Shown: positions 25,084-40,441, numbered from the stretch's first letter. The stretch: 64,000 nucleotides of DNA from Setophaga petechia (GCA_024362935.1 JANCRA010000001.1:60974930-61038929); one strand, 5' to 3'. Translations and numbers: made by a program. Notes: a model not told the origin generated them from the sequence alone.

Positions 25084-28000
25084 GGCATGGAGCTATCCCA
25101 GCTCTGCAATCCACGGTGTGGGACAGCAGGAGGGAGGTGGGCAGGATGGGAAAGGCAGCACCCAGAGTTCTATGGTGGCAGGACTGCCATGGATTTTCTG
25201 TGGGCATTAATGTGTCTGTAACTCACTGGGTCAGGCACACGAAGAGCGTTGGTGTGGGCACTACTGCTCCCTCCAGCAGAGAGCTGAACCAGTCTGAGAG
25301 TCACTGCTAAAACAAGTCTGGTGGTTCTTTTCAGCAAGAGGCCATGCTGCCTGCTCCAAAGGAGACAAAGGAGCCTTCAGGTTCTTGCTTGGAGTTATTC
25401 CACATACTGGCATATGAAATAATAAAAGAAACACCCAATGGCTTAGGGCAAGAGCAGCATCCCAAATAGACTTTAAGTGACAAACAAATTGGAGCAGACA
25501 TTTGTATCCACATGAGCCTAATGGTGCTTACCTCTGACAGTAAATGCACGGAATTGCATCTGGCTGAGAAAGTCCCTGGGGGCTGGAAGTAACTGGCAGG
25601 TGGAACAGGACTCAGAGGAGCACCACTGCTCTGTCCCACTTGGCTTTGGATGGCTGCTTGTGCCCACAGCAGGAGGGAATGCTGGGGTCTCAGAGCAGCT
25701 CCTGGCAGGTGTGGGGTTTTAGGTCATTTTCAAGGCCTGATATCATCTGTTACCTTCTGCCATTGTTCTCCTTGAGCCACTCCAGTGGCCGTTCTGAAAG
25801 AACTGCAATGCCAGTTCTGGGTTAAATCCAGTAGAAGTGCTTTAAATATCTGCATTTGCTGTGCTCATTTCACCTCAACCTTCTATGGCTCTTTTCCAAG
25901 CATGTCCCACACTTCCCTAGCTCTGTTTAGTCTGGGAAAGGTGTAAGAAAATTAGCTGCAGGTCATATGGCTGCTATCCATGCATAACTAATTCTTTATG
26001 GGAACAGATGTGAGTTGCAAAGAAAGTGAATGTCTAACTTTCCAAAAGGTTTGATGGAAATCTGTCTGGGAATAGCCAGAGCTGAGTACAGGACCTACAG
26101 TGAATCTTTGCTCACTTCACTGAGGACTGGTGGAAGTGCCATGTGCCAGTAACATTATTCACACCAACCTGGATTTAAAATCAGATGTCTGGGTGTGATC
26201 CTTCCTTTTGTCTGGAACCTAAGGAGGTGAATGCAAGTTTCCTTGTCTAAAGCTGGCACAGCCCAAAACAGCTGTACTGGGATTATATTTCTGTGTCACA
26301 GAAACATAATTTCCATAGGTGTGATGAACAGTGCTGACAATGTGCTTTCGTAAGCCTGAGGAGTTTGAAGCATGTAACTGATCCAAATGGTTGGATTTCT
26401 CTGGTGTACACTAAGTGCAGGTGTCAGGTTTGGTGCTGTCTGGTGCTGTGGTGATGGGTCCTTCAGAAGTGCTGAGAGGTTGACAAAGTTGGGCTGAGCT
26501 GATGCATTTTGTGTTATGAGCAGCTGGATGAGCCCTGAGCACCACAGCCAAGTGATTCATTTCTGAATGGTGCTGAAAAGAGAGGGGGGTGCTTGAATAA
26601 ATCAGTGGTGATCTTAATAAACTGGGAGCTTCTGGGTACTAAATCTGTCTGCATCTGATCTGAATTGCAATTACCTGTCAAAAATTCATCCATCATTGCA
26701 AGTTCCAGACAAACTTTCTGGCAGCAGATGTTTCAGGGAAGCTGTTTGATGTGGGAAGTTCATTGTTTGGTGTGCAGCATGCCCAGGAACAAAAGCCAAA
26801 GCAGAAAACATTTCCCAGGTAACAGCAATAACTTCTGTGGCACACCTAAGCCAAGTTTATTGGTGAATGTAATTTGTACAGGTGGATTTCCAGCATAAAT
26901 CAGTCAGTGAAGCACTACTCATAATTCAGCCCATCTCAAAGAGATGCAGTAATTCAGCATTTGTGTCCTTGTGACAGCAATGCTGTTTCTAATCACTTTA
27001 AATTCAGCATTATTGAATGCCCTCTCTGGGGCTACAGCACAAACTGAGGCACAGTTTGGTGCCTGCCAAACAAGCATGGTGTGTTCCAGCAGCCAGGCTG
27101 TGGGGAGAGCTCCAAGAGATTTGGAGCCCAGAGGAATGTGTCACACTCCCTCAGGGCTGTGGGCAGCAGCTCTGGGGCCGCCTGTGCAATCCACATCTCT
27201 CACACCAAAACCCAGAAGAAACTGGGCGGGGGGAAATACTTGCCTGGCCCTTGATATGGGTTCATTGACTTGCTGTCGTAAGAGAAAGGGCTGGGTGTGG
27301 GCTGTGTGAAGGATTTCAGCTCAGAGTACCCAAACTCCAGTGTCTCACTGACACCCTCCCCACCATCTGACACGTGGCTGTCCCTTCTGTGGCAGGAAGG
27401 CAGCGCAATGAACATTTCTCTGCAGCCATCAGAGATTGTCACATACCACTGCTATTTCTCATCTCAGCGTGCACCTTGAAAATAACCTCTGGGGACAGGC
27501 TGGACACACGATGAGAAGATTGCTGTCCCAGCCAAATAATACCCCAAAAGCTGTTCCACTGTCACCTCTGTCAAACTCTCCCTTCTCTTTGCAATTATAA
27601 CAGCAGAATCCAGTGCTCTTTTCAATTTCCATTATATCAAGAATTTCCTTGGCACATTTTCCTCCTCTCTGTGGTACTTTAGATCCATGTTTCATTAAAA
27701 GCTGTTCCTAGCATAACTGGGAGCAATTCACTTGTGAAGTAGCTGCTGACAGATGGATCCATTTATCTCTTAGGCATGATGTGCTGGGCTCCTTACCTTG
27801 TCACCTGTGCCTGCTGTTTGAGGATCCATCTTCTGTGTGGGTGGCTCAGAGAGCCCTGGCCTCAGGAGCTGCACCAAGGGTGTCATTCCCAGCTCTGGAC
27901 AACGGATGACTGCCAAAGGTTGGGAAAAAACCTCCTGCTTTGCCCTACTCCTCTCATCCATCAGTGCCCAGTGGCACTAGGGTAACATTTTCTGCAGAAA

Positions 28001-31000
28001 TCAGGGGATGTTTGCTTATTGCTTGTCCTCTCTTCTCCTTCATTTCCCTGTTCTTTATTTCCTTCTGTTATTTAACTTGGAAGGGCTGTGGGTATTTGGT
28101 GCACATCACTTCTCAGGCTGGGCACAGGAGATTGTGTCCCCTCCAAGGGTTTTAGTGCCTCAGCCCTGGCTCCAGGGCCATCTGTGCATGGCCCTGTGCC
28201 AAAGGCATGGAGGAGAGCCCAAGCACAGGGGATAAATGGCTGGCTGCCGTCCCAGGGTGCTGCAGGGGTGCCCAAGTCCTTCCCTGGATCCCACGTGAGA
28301 GGTAAGGAGTGGGGAGTGAAGGACAGAGAACCTTTAAAGTGAGGATGAATGAATTTTACCTAATGCAGTAGAGAAGCTGGAGTTGGCAAAGGGAAAAGAG
28401 AAGAAGTGAATGGCATGGAAAATGTTGCTGGCAGGACACTGTACCATGAGTAGAGGGAAAGATCATTGGTGTCAAGGCCTGGGTGCAGCAGGCACTGCAA
28501 GTGGAGGGTGGGAACCTAAGCCCGACCCTTTCCTCTCTTTACCTCTGGGAAAAGGCTGCATTGTAGGACCATGAAAAGGAGAATTCACATTTAGCCTCAG
28601 GAGCAGCTGCAGGAGCAGGTGCCTGGGGCTGAGGGTGCTGTGGGCTGCGGGGTTCCCTGTGCTCCCAGGGTCAGCTGCCATCCCAGGGCCCCATTTGCCT
28701 GGACTGGCCCCGTGTCTCTCTGGGATGTGGATGGAGCCCTGGCAGAGGCCGGGGCACTCGTGGCTTTGGAGACTGCTCCCCCTGGGCAGCACAAGGTGCC
28801 AGCATCAGTCACACACTGTCAAACTTCGTGACCAGAAGCAAATTGGTTGAAGCTGGAATTGTTCCCACTGGGTGTTTTTAATTCCATTTTCCTGTGGAAA
28901 GGTTATTGAGAAAGCTGTTCCAGGTACTCAGATCATGCATTCCAGCAAGTTTAAAATCTAAAGTTGTTCTAAGGGAGGGTCTCGTGTGTTTCAGGCCTGC
29001 ATGCATCCCATATTTTAATATTGCTAAGGCAGCTGTGACCTCAGCACAGAAATGCCGTGGGATGGAATGGCAGAAGCCAGACAGAAGAAGGACAGGGAAT
29101 AAAGCTTAAAGCAGCCTCATTAAAATGTATTCTTCTCAGTTTGGAAAAATAATGAGAACCAGCCCTTGATCCATTTTCCTGGAAGCAGTGATGAAATGCT
29201 TTAGAGGCCAGTTTCATTCTCATTAATAGTTTTTTCATTAAGAAGGATGAAATCTATCTAATGTGATAACTATGAAGGAATGCAGAGTCATTTTCATTAT
29301 GACCATGAACATTTGTTTGTGGCGTAAAATCACCCTTAGGCAGGAAAGCCCTCTACTCTTGCACACGTACACTTGGTTCTTTCAGCTGTTGCTTCACACC
29401 CTGCTGTAAGGAAATGCCTCCTCTTTAGTGAGTTGCCTCACTAAACAAGTCCAAATGCCACAGACCCAACACGATGGGATCGTATTTCTGTCATTGTCCA
29501 TTGTAAACTCTAAGCTTCCTCTCATTGGAGACAGCAAATGTGCACTTGAGTCATTCCAAGGAATCCCAGCCCCTCCACCTCCTTAAACTCCATATTGATA
29601 TCTGCAGAAAGCAATTTAATCCATCTTTCCTTCCCACCCCACACAATGAAAAGACAAAAATCCCAGTTTGAATTGCATTAGCCTTCAGGTCTTCCTAAAG
29701 ATAAATAATGTTGCCTGCAGGTTTACATTAGGGATTAAGTGTCTGCACTCTGAATAACTCTGGCAATAAATTAGAGGAAGGGAGGCACAGCCTTTAGCTC
29801 CTCTTCTGGGGCTTTGTTTCACACTGTGATTTTACACAGCACTTTTGTTCCACCTATGTTTGAGGAAAAAATACAAAATGGTTTCAGAAAATATCTTCCC
29901 TTGCTCTTGCCTTTTCCATTTTCTTTATCTAAACATGACCTTTTTTTTTTTCCCAGTTCCCTCAGAAGGGTGAGGCTGACAAGTGGTATTCCACATGGAG
30001 CTGCTGCTTTGTGGTTCACCTTGGGGCTCCCAGCTCTCCACAGATCCATCCCCTCTGCTGTGGTGAGATCCTGGTTCGGGCTGCAGCCAGGATGGTCCCC
30101 TCCTGCCTCGGGAGAATATCCACAGGATAACTGTCAGCTCTGTGCTCAGGGTATGAATGTTCCTTTCTGAGGGCAGGGGTCTGAAGATCTAACCAACATA
30201 TTCCCATTTTTCTTACACAAAAGGTTAAATGGATAATGGCAAGAAGAAGCTGTATTTAATTTTAGGACAGTAGTGTGGGTTCTACTTTTAAAGCACCATG
30301 ACCAGCAGATCACCATGTGGTCTTTCAGAGCTCCAGACTTTATCAGTGGAAAGGAAGGCACACTGTGAAGCAAGGAAATGTTTCCTTCCACACTGTTTAA
30401 CCAGAGCAGGCAGCTGTTTGCTTACATGTGGTATATTTTTACCTTTTGGTTTTCTGTCCTCCCCTAAAATCAGGAAGGCTGAGGACTGATCACAAATATT
30501 TCACTCCCTGTTGGTTTTGACATGTGGTTTTTTTTTCCTCCCCTCTGACTTTCTTGGGTTTAGATGTATGATTGGAATTATCCCCGTTTTGCTCCACATT
30601 ATGACTAAGTAGGCCTTTAATATAAACACCTGAGCACAAAAAATCAAGATTAAGAAACTGTTCCGCTTGAATGAAAGCATTATGGCTCCTGAAATGAGAT
30701 ACCTGAGGTCTGGGATACCTCAGCTGTAGGAATCAGGTTCTGATAATTACAAATCCTATAGGAAATTTCAAAATTAATTGTTTCTTCTCAGTGAGGGCTG
30801 TGTAGTGTTTGCCTGCCTGTGTCATTGAGCTCAGGCTGCTCCCAGAGCCCATGAGCCATAGGAAACAAGGGACAGCAGCTAAAAAACAGTAAAAAAATAC
30901 TTTGTGTGATTTACCAGCCTACTTGGAAACAGAGAGCAGAATTCTGTTCAGCTTTATGGCAGAGGAAGAGAGTTGGTTTTTGGTCTTTGAAAATATATAT

Positions 31001-34000
31001 GGCTCTGATTGAGCATTCAAGGTAATAAGCAGCCCTGGCTGTAGAAAAGACTATTTGTAGGATCTTTTCCTGGGTGTTTAAAATGGAAACCGAGTCACTG
31101 CCAGTGCAAGAGGTGCCAGCGGATTCCTCCCAGCCAAGCCTTCTCCCAGAGGCACTGGGGCAGATTTCCCTGCGGGAAGGGGACACTGAGGGACAGCAGG
31201 GGCTGGCACAGGGCTCAGCAGAGGCTGCTGCTGGCACTGCTGGGGGTGCATTGCTGCCCGGCAGGGCATGGGAACAGCTGCTGCTGCTGCTCCCTGGGTG
31301 TCTCAGTGCATTCCTGACAGGGCCATGGGCATGGAAAAGGGACTGTTCTGTGGGCTCAGGAGGAGCATCCCCTTGGACTCATCCCTTCAGGTTTGACAGT
31401 GACAGCTGCTAAGGGAGCACAGCAGGACTGAATAATGCAGAAATCACTTTGGCACATCTGGGAAAAACACCTCTGTGCTTCTTTCCCTAAATGCTGCAAA
31501 CAGCTTGGAACTGCAGCTGTCTGAAAAACTTCATCTGATTTCTAGAAAGAATTTTTATTGGTTTTTTTAGATAATTCCCAAAGTGAGATTTTTCAGTTCT
31601 GTGTTGGCTCTGATTTGCAACAAATGCTGTTTAAAAGACAGAGAGAGATGGACACCGTAAAGTGTAAAAAACTCCATGCAAGCAGAGTTTGCTAAAAATG
31701 CCCAGAATTAAGGTGGGACCACACCCTGACAGAGAGAGCCTTGCAGCAGCACTTTCCAACACCTCCCTTGGCTGATGTGCCACAGACATGGAAGCCATCA
31801 CATCCAGTGAGACTTGCACCCTTCACTTGGAAGGGCACAGTCACTTAGTGCTCGTGGTTTCATGGGATCAGGAGGGGACGGTCCCCTGTCACCCCATGGA
31901 TGGTGCCTGTCTTGGGGTTGAAGCTGCGTGAGGATCTCTGCTCTTCCTTGTAACCACAAACTGTGGATATATACTGAGTTGAGTCTTAAAGTTCTTTAAG
32001 CAGTGCACCCATATGGAGATAAATGACTTTAAATGCACCCTGAAGCAATTGTGGAAACTTCTATGCAAAGAACTTATTTGTATGAAACTGTTATTCATGT
32101 GAAATTGTGATAAAGCTCTGAACGTAAACTGGAATTCGAAAACCTTGGCTTTTGGCTGCCTTTCAGGAAAGGCATTTTATTTTCACCCTGCCCTTGGTGA
32201 TCCAGAATGAAAATCTAAGTGAGATGGAAGGGTAGCTGCCATGTGCCACCTTGCATTGGTTGTGGAAGTTATTTTACATAGTTCTGGGAATTCTAGCACA
32301 AGTTGCCATCATCTTTTCATGCTCTCATTTATAAAACCCTGCCCAGTAAGGTGGCATTGGGTAGATCCTGAGAGCAATGCCTGAGGCAGCTTGTTCTGGC
32401 AGGAGCACAGGCTGGATGGGCAGGGCTGTTTGCAGAGCTAGTGTCCTCAGTGGGTTTGCCTCTTCTCCCTCAGTTCTGCCTTCATTCCCTCTCTTGAACT
32501 GTCTGATCTTGGGCAGTCTGTGCTGTGCTGCTTGTCCAGAGAGCAGGTTGCAAACTGACAGGGAGAAGCAAACACCCCTGGGTATCAATGGCTCAGTCCC
32601 TTGGCCTCAGGGCTGGCTCTGTTGCCTTGTGCCCCACCAGCCCCGCAGCTGGCACTAGAAATGATTCCCTGTGAGCCTGCAGGGAGCTGCCACGTGGGCC
32701 ATGCCCCTAAGCATGGCTGTCTCTGTGTGCTGTGCCCACTGGCAATTAAAACTGACATTAAAATCAGAGATGAACAAACTGCACGGAGGTGCTGGGGGGA
32801 ACCTCCCCCTTTCACGTTCCCATGGTGGGCAAGTGAGTTTTTGTCTTTGAGCTCCTTGGGCTAAGGATAAATGGATGATTCTCTCCCTTCCTTGCTTTTC
32901 CTCCAAACAATGACAAAAAAATTGCTCCCTTGAATTCCAGTTCAAATTAATGGAAGTCTGGGGGAGAGGAAACAGACAAACCAACAAGGAAATGTTTTAT
33001 ATTTGGGGTTTTCTTTGCATCTTGTGTCAGGTGGGTTTGGTGTGTTTTACAGCTGCCTTCTGAAACGAGTCTGTTACTTTGCCATTCCTTTGTAAGAGAG
33101 CAGCAGTGCTGAATCTTCATCATATTGATCGTTCCCCAGGCTTTCATCTGGGGCCTGGGATAATACACAGTGTTGTTATTGCCTTGTTATTTTTCATTTG
33201 TATCCTATTGATTTGCTGCCAGGAACTCACAGGTCAATTTGCAAAAAGATAGGCTATGATTTATTTTATCTAGAAGATGATGCCACAATGGGAATGCTTT
33301 CCCAAGGCTGGCAGGGCTTCAGGTTTGTTTTGTCTCCTCTCAGGAGTGCAGCACATTCCCAGATGGGTGGGATCCCACCTGGATTCCCACCCGGAGTCTC
33401 CGTGACTCTCACGGAGCTCACGGGCGTGAGTGGCTGGACAGGAGCCCACACTTCAACTGGAACTGCACTCCCAAGGAATGGCTCTTCCCTCGCTGCTCTC
33501 TGTCCAGCTCAGAGATCACAAAGTCGGTGCAGCTGCACTGATGTCAAAGAGAGGGAGGAGGGGAGGAGACACTTTCTGTGTCTGAGCACAAGGAGCCACC
33601 GAGGTTGAGCATCCCCGCGTGGCAGGTGCTAAAAACAGACATGGAAAGTTATTTCTGGTGGATATTTTTGTTTGCTCTGCTAACATCAGCTCACTACACC
33701 AAGCAGTAGCAGCCCAGTTGCCAACAACTCTGTGCACAGGAGGCCCACCTTGGAAACCAAACAAGGATTTCAGATCTCCTCATCTTCATGTGACTTAGTG
33801 CTGTCAGATTGTAGCTACTGGGAAAGCAAGGATTATAAAAGTGTGTGAAACTGCACTTTAGTTCCTGCAGTACAAAACTCCTGCTGCATAATTTACAAGG
33901 GGTTGGTTTTTAATTACTCCACGCAAGATGTGCTAAGTGCAGCAGGCTGATGTATCCATACACTGTGCTGTGTGCTATTATTTTTCCCTGGAACCCATCC

Positions 34001-37000
34001 AGGTAAATCAAACCTGCAGTGAGGGACTCCCAGTCCATGTTCTGTTTACACTGCATTGAATTTTCCTGGCATCCTTTCAGCAGGAGCCACTTGACAAGGG
34101 AATTTTTTTATAGCACAGAACACCTTTTCCTGCCAGTGGAGATTTTCAGTTTTGGGACTGGGGTGATGTGTCCTCCTGGTTTGTGGCAGGGAATTGGATG
34201 CTGATGTTAAACCATCCTCTCACCAGCACAGGTCACTGGAATCACCTTCCCAGTCTGGGAGGTTTTGTTCTAAATCACAGATCATCCACGGAGCTCCAGG
34301 TGAGACACAGCCCAAACAAATCCCTCACTCACCACATCTCCCATGGCAAGGCAATTATCAGGCAGCTGAACTGCTGCCCTTATCCTACAGGGCTATTTCA
34401 AAGAATGTCTTTGTTTGTCTTCCTCTCCTACTTGTCCAAGTTTTCCCTCACATTTTGACACCATTAGGATATAACTGTGTTAGACAGGAGTGAGGTCAAA
34501 TGAGATTTTCTGCTTTGAGTGGAGGTGTGAGGTCACAAAATGTGCTGTGGCTGGCTGCTGAACACCTGTTAACTCTGGCACAGCAGCACACACACAAACA
34601 CACATATATACACACTTACAAATACTTCAGTATGTTTTTATTTTAATATCTGAGGAAAAAGGATTGCCATGTTCCAGGACTGCTGGAAACTCTTAAGCAC
34701 TGTTGTGCACTGAAGTGCTATTGACAGACACCAGAAAACATTCCTTCTGCAAAGAATTCATAACTGGTTGAGTTGAGATTTTTTTTTAACTGGAGAATTA
34801 ATGAAAAATGCCAAATCCTTTCAGTAGTTACTAAGGGATCTTTGATTTTTACATGTTTTTATATAAAAATGTTCCTGAATATTAGATGTAGAACATCTAA
34901 GTTGTCATTTCAAGATCTGTTCTCCTTTAGAAGCATCAAAGGTGTTACAAAATGGTCAAAATCTTCTGTTTCAGTAGAGCTCAGTCAGAATTGTTCCATC
35001 TGACAGCTCAACAAACACAAGGAGTTTCATGTTCTGCTTTAATATTAAATATTGCTTTGTAAATCACAGTAACTGCTTCCCACCAAACCTGACTCGCGCT
35101 TTATTTCAGAGACCTGCCAAAGGAAAGCCTTGCACCTGTCAATGCCTTGTGAAGAGCCATTCCTCATTTCTGGGATCCCTGCCAGGAATGGGAGAATTTC
35201 CAAGAGTTTCTAAGTTGCTCAGACAATCAGAAAATGCCCCAAGCCCCTTCTGCAATCGTGAGTATGGATATTTATTTCTCAGCTTGGATTTACTGACTGA
35301 CTGAGACATTCTGGCTGCTTCAGTGGCTCTTTGAGAAGCTGGGGTGTTTGTAGGGAACCAGGGAGCAGAACCCTGAAGTGAGCTCAGAGCCAGTGCACAG
35401 CCTGCAGTCTGTGAGCAAACCCGTGCACAAACCCAGCATTTCAGAGCTCCTCTTCACACCTGGCAGCCAAACCAGATTTAGATTTGCCTCACTCCTTGTG
35501 GAAAAGGAAAAAGCAGTGAAACATGAGTTAGGTTAGTGTCTGTCTGTACAAATTCTTCCTGGGTGATAAATGATGGATTGCATGAATTGCTGTTTGCTCC
35601 CAGCACTGCTCCCCAGTGCCTTGGTCTGTAAAGCCCTCCTTTCTTTTTGCACTCATGGAAGCACATCCCAGAGCTCTGGCAAGCCCCACCTTTGGCACAG
35701 TTCCAGAAGAGCTGCCCCAGCAAATCCAGCTCCTGGGTGTCACTGCAGCGCCGGGGCCGCGGGCTGGGCTCTCAGGCAGCAGCAAACTCGAGCTCATGTT
35801 ACAGCAGCCTCATCTCACCTGAGTGCTGCTGCACAACAGGGTAAAACCTGCACTTGCCAAGGGCTTTGCTGCTGCACAGAGGCCAAAATTCCACACTAGA
35901 TCAAATCAGGTGGATTAATGCCAACAGCCATAACCTTCAAGTGGGACTTGGAAATGCAGTCACTGGATTCTGCTGGACCAATCTAATTCTTCATCAGTCT
36001 CTTTTTTGTCTTTTGATATCAGTAATGAATGCGTAGGATAATAAATTATTGTGATAATATAAATATTTTAAAAGTACCCCGAATTAATCTTTTTAATATA
36101 ACCCCTATTAGGAAGCAAGTGCTTCCTTAATAGGAAAATCCGCTGTCACAACCTAGAAGTGATGAACGGGTGCATTCCTGAGAGGAGGAATTAAGAAGGC
36201 AAGTCCTGACTGTTGGATTGGGTTTGAGCTCCCAGTGACATTCAGCAGCAGGGGGGCACCTGCAGCTGGGCCATGCCCAGGCTGTGCAGTCTCTCAGTGC
36301 AGCAGGCTGCTGTGCAAATTGCTCTCTTTTGGTGCTTCAGGTTCCAAAGCTGTTGCTCTTCCGTGTTGGTCTGAAACAAGTTTACAAAATCCGTGTATAA
36401 TGTATGTGCAGTGCATATTGCACGGTCTGGGGGTTTGTCCTTAGCAAAACACAAACTCTGTCAGAAGTCTGTGGGAAAAGATTTTTCCTGCACAGTAGAT
36501 TTTATCCGGCAAATTCAACTGCTGCAGTTGCAGCTGAACTTGGTGGCCAAGTCTGTTCTGACAGTGTCTGGCCTGGAATGCTCAATCTCTTCTCTTTCCC
36601 CCCCAGAACGTTCCCTACTCTCTTGGTATTTCTCCTTTTATATCATCATGCTTTGGTTAAAACTTAGAGTAGCCATTCAGAAAAATCCCTTTGCCTTTTC
36701 CTTTTCCCTCTCTTTGGGCAGGATGTCCTCCCGAGGATGATGTGTCACCACTTGAAGACTGATCCCAGGAAAGATAAATCAATTGTGCAGTGAGTCCTGG
36801 TGCTCCTTTTAAGGATCAGCATTCCTGGTTCCCAGGGCTCTTCCTTTTCAGTAAGGCCTAAACAGGTCAAGTCGTTCCTGCATATTCCCTGGAGTATTTC
36901 ACTGCCTCAAGACAGACAAAGGGATCTTCAAAACTTTCTGAATTGATTCAGCATGAGGTAACAATACCCATTTTATCCCCAAAACACCACTCTAAAGGCA

Positions 37001-40000
37001 GTGTCGATTGCCCGTTTCTGAGGGACTCCAGGGCCACAGGGTGGGATGGGTTGCTGCCCATGTGTTGTACAGGGGCTGAGTCTGAACCATCTGATGATCC
37101 TGGGCCCAGAAAATCTCTTACTCTGCATAATCCCCATGACCTTTTCCTGTGCCACTCATCTGCCTGCACTCACAAGGGGCTGGCACCCGGCTGATTTTAT
37201 GGAGGGCGTGCTGCATGTCCTGGGATCAGCCCTAATGTGCTGTGGTTCCTTCTGCAGTGGTCACAGCCCTGTCAGAGAGCTCAGTGCTGGGCTTTGCTCA
37301 GCCACTGCAGGGCTTTTCCAGAGGCCATTGCCCCGTTGCTCTGTCTGGAGCTGCTCAGCAAGCATGAGGCAGCAATTACAGACAGGGCTGCTGGGCACCC
37401 AGCCTGGGCACAGGGAGAGATCCCAGAGACACCATTCACCCATTACAGAGCACAGTAAAACACCTTCTTTATTTCTCTTTTTATTGGCTCTGTCTGCTCT
37501 CATCTGCTGCCTGAGCAGTTTATCTGTTCACGCTGCTTTTTTCTATGCAATAAAAAGAGCAGACAGGCTTTTGCCCTGTGTTTAAAATATTTTGCCACAC
37601 TTAGAGATAAATCACAGCCACTTTTCTGGGCTGAATATTTTCAGACTCATCAGAGATGGAAATGTTTTGATAGCAAGCGCTCTCACAGGGTCCAGCCACG
37701 GTCAGACAGGAAAAGTCTCCTCCTCCCACCTTACTTTGCTCTGATATAAACCTGTCCCTCTCCCCCCATCTCTGGGAGTCAGCTCCCACATTCCTTCGTG
37801 CACAGTGAAGGAAAAAGGAGAGGAAGGTCTGGCTCCCAGTCCCTCTACAGGCAGAGTTTGAGTTGTTTACATGAGGAATTCGGGGAGCAGAGATCTTCAC
37901 TTCCATCAGATCTGTCCTGTCAGGAACAAGCTGACACCCTGGGCACCAAAACACATCACAGGAGCTACAACAAAAAGCAGAGCTCTGCCAAAGCTGCAGG
38001 CAGGAGTCTGTCAGGGAGAGTGATGGAGCAGGAAGAGTGGTGTTCTAGCAGACATGGGGGGAAGGAAGGAAGAGTGAAAAGTGTAACAAACTGGAAGAGA
38101 CTTCAAGGGACACAATGCTGTTTAATGGGTCAGAAGCTGAGAGACAAGTGAGCCGCAGTGCAGGGTGATTTGCATTCTTCCAAGGTGATCTGTAAAAGGG
38201 GAGAAGTTGTAGATGAAATGTTTGGATTCGCCTTTATCTCACTCTGCCTGTGCACTTGTGTCATTCATTTCATGTAGTAACCTCTACTAAACAGTCAGAG
38301 GCTGCAGCATAATTTTGTTGACCCTAAATTAAGGCAAAAAGCTGCAGTTCTGGAATTTGGAGCTCGTAGTACCTAACTGGCTGAAGGGCAAAATAAAGAA
38401 GTAAAGATCAATGACAGCTTTTCATGTCACGTGAAAAGTCAAGGCTCATGGATCAGGGAACTTGAAAACAATCAGATTCATGTAAGTTCAGCCTATGTAT
38501 AAATCCTAAAATTGCATTAAAATTAAACTCCCTGTTTCTAATTCTCATTCAGTGGAGCTTAGATGAACCTCAGATTTTTGGTGTTGCCACGATGGGAGTT
38601 ATGGGAATTGATTTCTTTGCAATGTGATGTGCCAAAACTGGGAAATAGTGGCAGGTTTGGGGGCTCTTTCTGCTTTCTTTCCTTTCTATTCCTGTCTATC
38701 CAACGTGGCAGAAATGCAATCTAATTGAGTAGCAGGAAGGCAACCTCCATGAAGTTAGCAAGTGAGGGAAAAAAAGTTAATCTTTCAGGCTTTGAAGGAG
38801 CTGATACCAGGAGAAAAACTGTGCCTGCAAATACAAAGCCAGAAGTTACCAACTATCCCGAGAGATGTTTTCACAAATCAACAAAGAGCACAAGCCAGGA
38901 AAAAGCAAAGAGCATTGCTCTGCTCTCTGTCCCTAAGAAGGGAAACTGAAAAGCTGTGAGCACAGAGCAGGTAGGAGCTGGCTGTCAGAGGAACGGCAGC
39001 TTCCAGCAGAACAGGAATAACTCCGAAGTCTCTGCTACCTTGCCCACTGTGCAGTGTTTCAGTCAAAGCCCAGAAGGAGCAGAGTTTCCAGGCAGCCACA
39101 GAACACCACGTCAGGCCGTGCAGAAAGAGGACTGCAGCAGCAATGGGGCTCCTCCAGATCTACCTAAGACCCAGAACTGACACTAGATGAGCTGGAATAA
39201 TTGTCAGTTCCTTCTGTTGTCCTCTCACCCCAAATATGTTTAGCTTGTATTTTGCTTCAGCATGCTTCTATAAATCTTCAGAGGATCCATCTGGGAAGCA
39301 CTTCCAGGATGGAAATGCTCTGACCTTTAGATGTTGACAGGTGAGGCGCATATTCTCATGTTCTGTATTATTGACGGTAATGGCAGTGCTTCCTTTTTTT
39401 TCTGTGAACAGTGTAAGTTTTACATGTTTGTATGACTGCAGTATATCGTTACCCTCCTACAAAACAGAATTTCTATGCCAATGCTTTTATTCCAGGGATG
39501 TAGATGCAGTCCCACATATGGATAAGCCCATGACACCATTTAAGCCAGTGTCTGCAATGGCACCGTCCAAGTCCTCTGCAGCACGAGGCCATGGCTGTGC
39601 CCACAGAGGCAGGAGCCCAGGCACGGCCGGACTGCTCAGGCAGCTCCTGTCTCCTGTGCTCAGGGGGATTCCTTTTCCAGACCAGCTCTGTGCCAGACCT
39701 TGCTCCTGCAGATGTGCCTGGTGCCACCTGATGTGTGGCAGCTTTTTAGGGCGAGTCTCCATTGCTGAGGACTGCACAGCACTGTCACTCATCCCACTCA
39801 GCACTTGGACAAAATGTAGGACTGAACCCCAGAGGTAGGAACCAGTTCTTTGTTATTTCATTGTCTGAAACTTTTTCCTTGGAGCATGTTTGGGGAAAGA
39901 TGGGAGATAGACCTTTTTACCTTTCTGGTTTTGTCTCTTTCTGTGGTGCATCATATCCATCCCTTCCATAGCTGAACCAGTGGGTCTGCACTTTCTGACA

Positions 40001-40409
40001 GGAATTCAACAGAAATCTTTTTCAATCTTTTGTCCCCCTAGAAGCAGCCCAAGTTTTTGGGGCAATCCGTCTCAAAACATTTCTGTGAAATTTCCTTTTA
40101 GTTCTTGATGCTGCTCAGACCCATCAGACTGACACAAAACCACCTCAGTCATGTCCCCAGCCCCGGTGGAGCGGCTGAGCTCTCTGAACTCCAGCCTTGC
40201 GCTGTCACACCATAATTACATTGCGATTGTAGATGTAATTGTGGCAGGTTCTAGGCCACTGGCTCCGAATCCTCCTGAATCCTCAGGGCTGACCATGGCA
40301 TTGGTCTGTACTTTCCTGTCACTGGGGCTGATCGCCCCGTGCTTCCCAAGGGACCAAGCGCTCGCTCTGCACAGCTCCTTGGAGCTGAGAGTGCCTGCCC
40401 ACACTGAGA
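25084..40409. other. Single-copy sequence, no gene recognised
   Basis: About 15 kb without a confident gene. Minor items are a CTG run at about 31,278-31,292, a CA/TA-rich stretch at 34,587-34,617, and one frame at 38,725-39,180 that is open for about 150 codons apart from one TGA at 38,947 and has a hydrophilic, protein-like composition. I could not tie that frame to any family. The sequence stays CpG-poor until about 40,400, where it changes abruptly. Confidence 0.5.
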
Positions 40410-40441
40410 GATGGGTGAGTGAACGACCCCGTAATGTTCAG

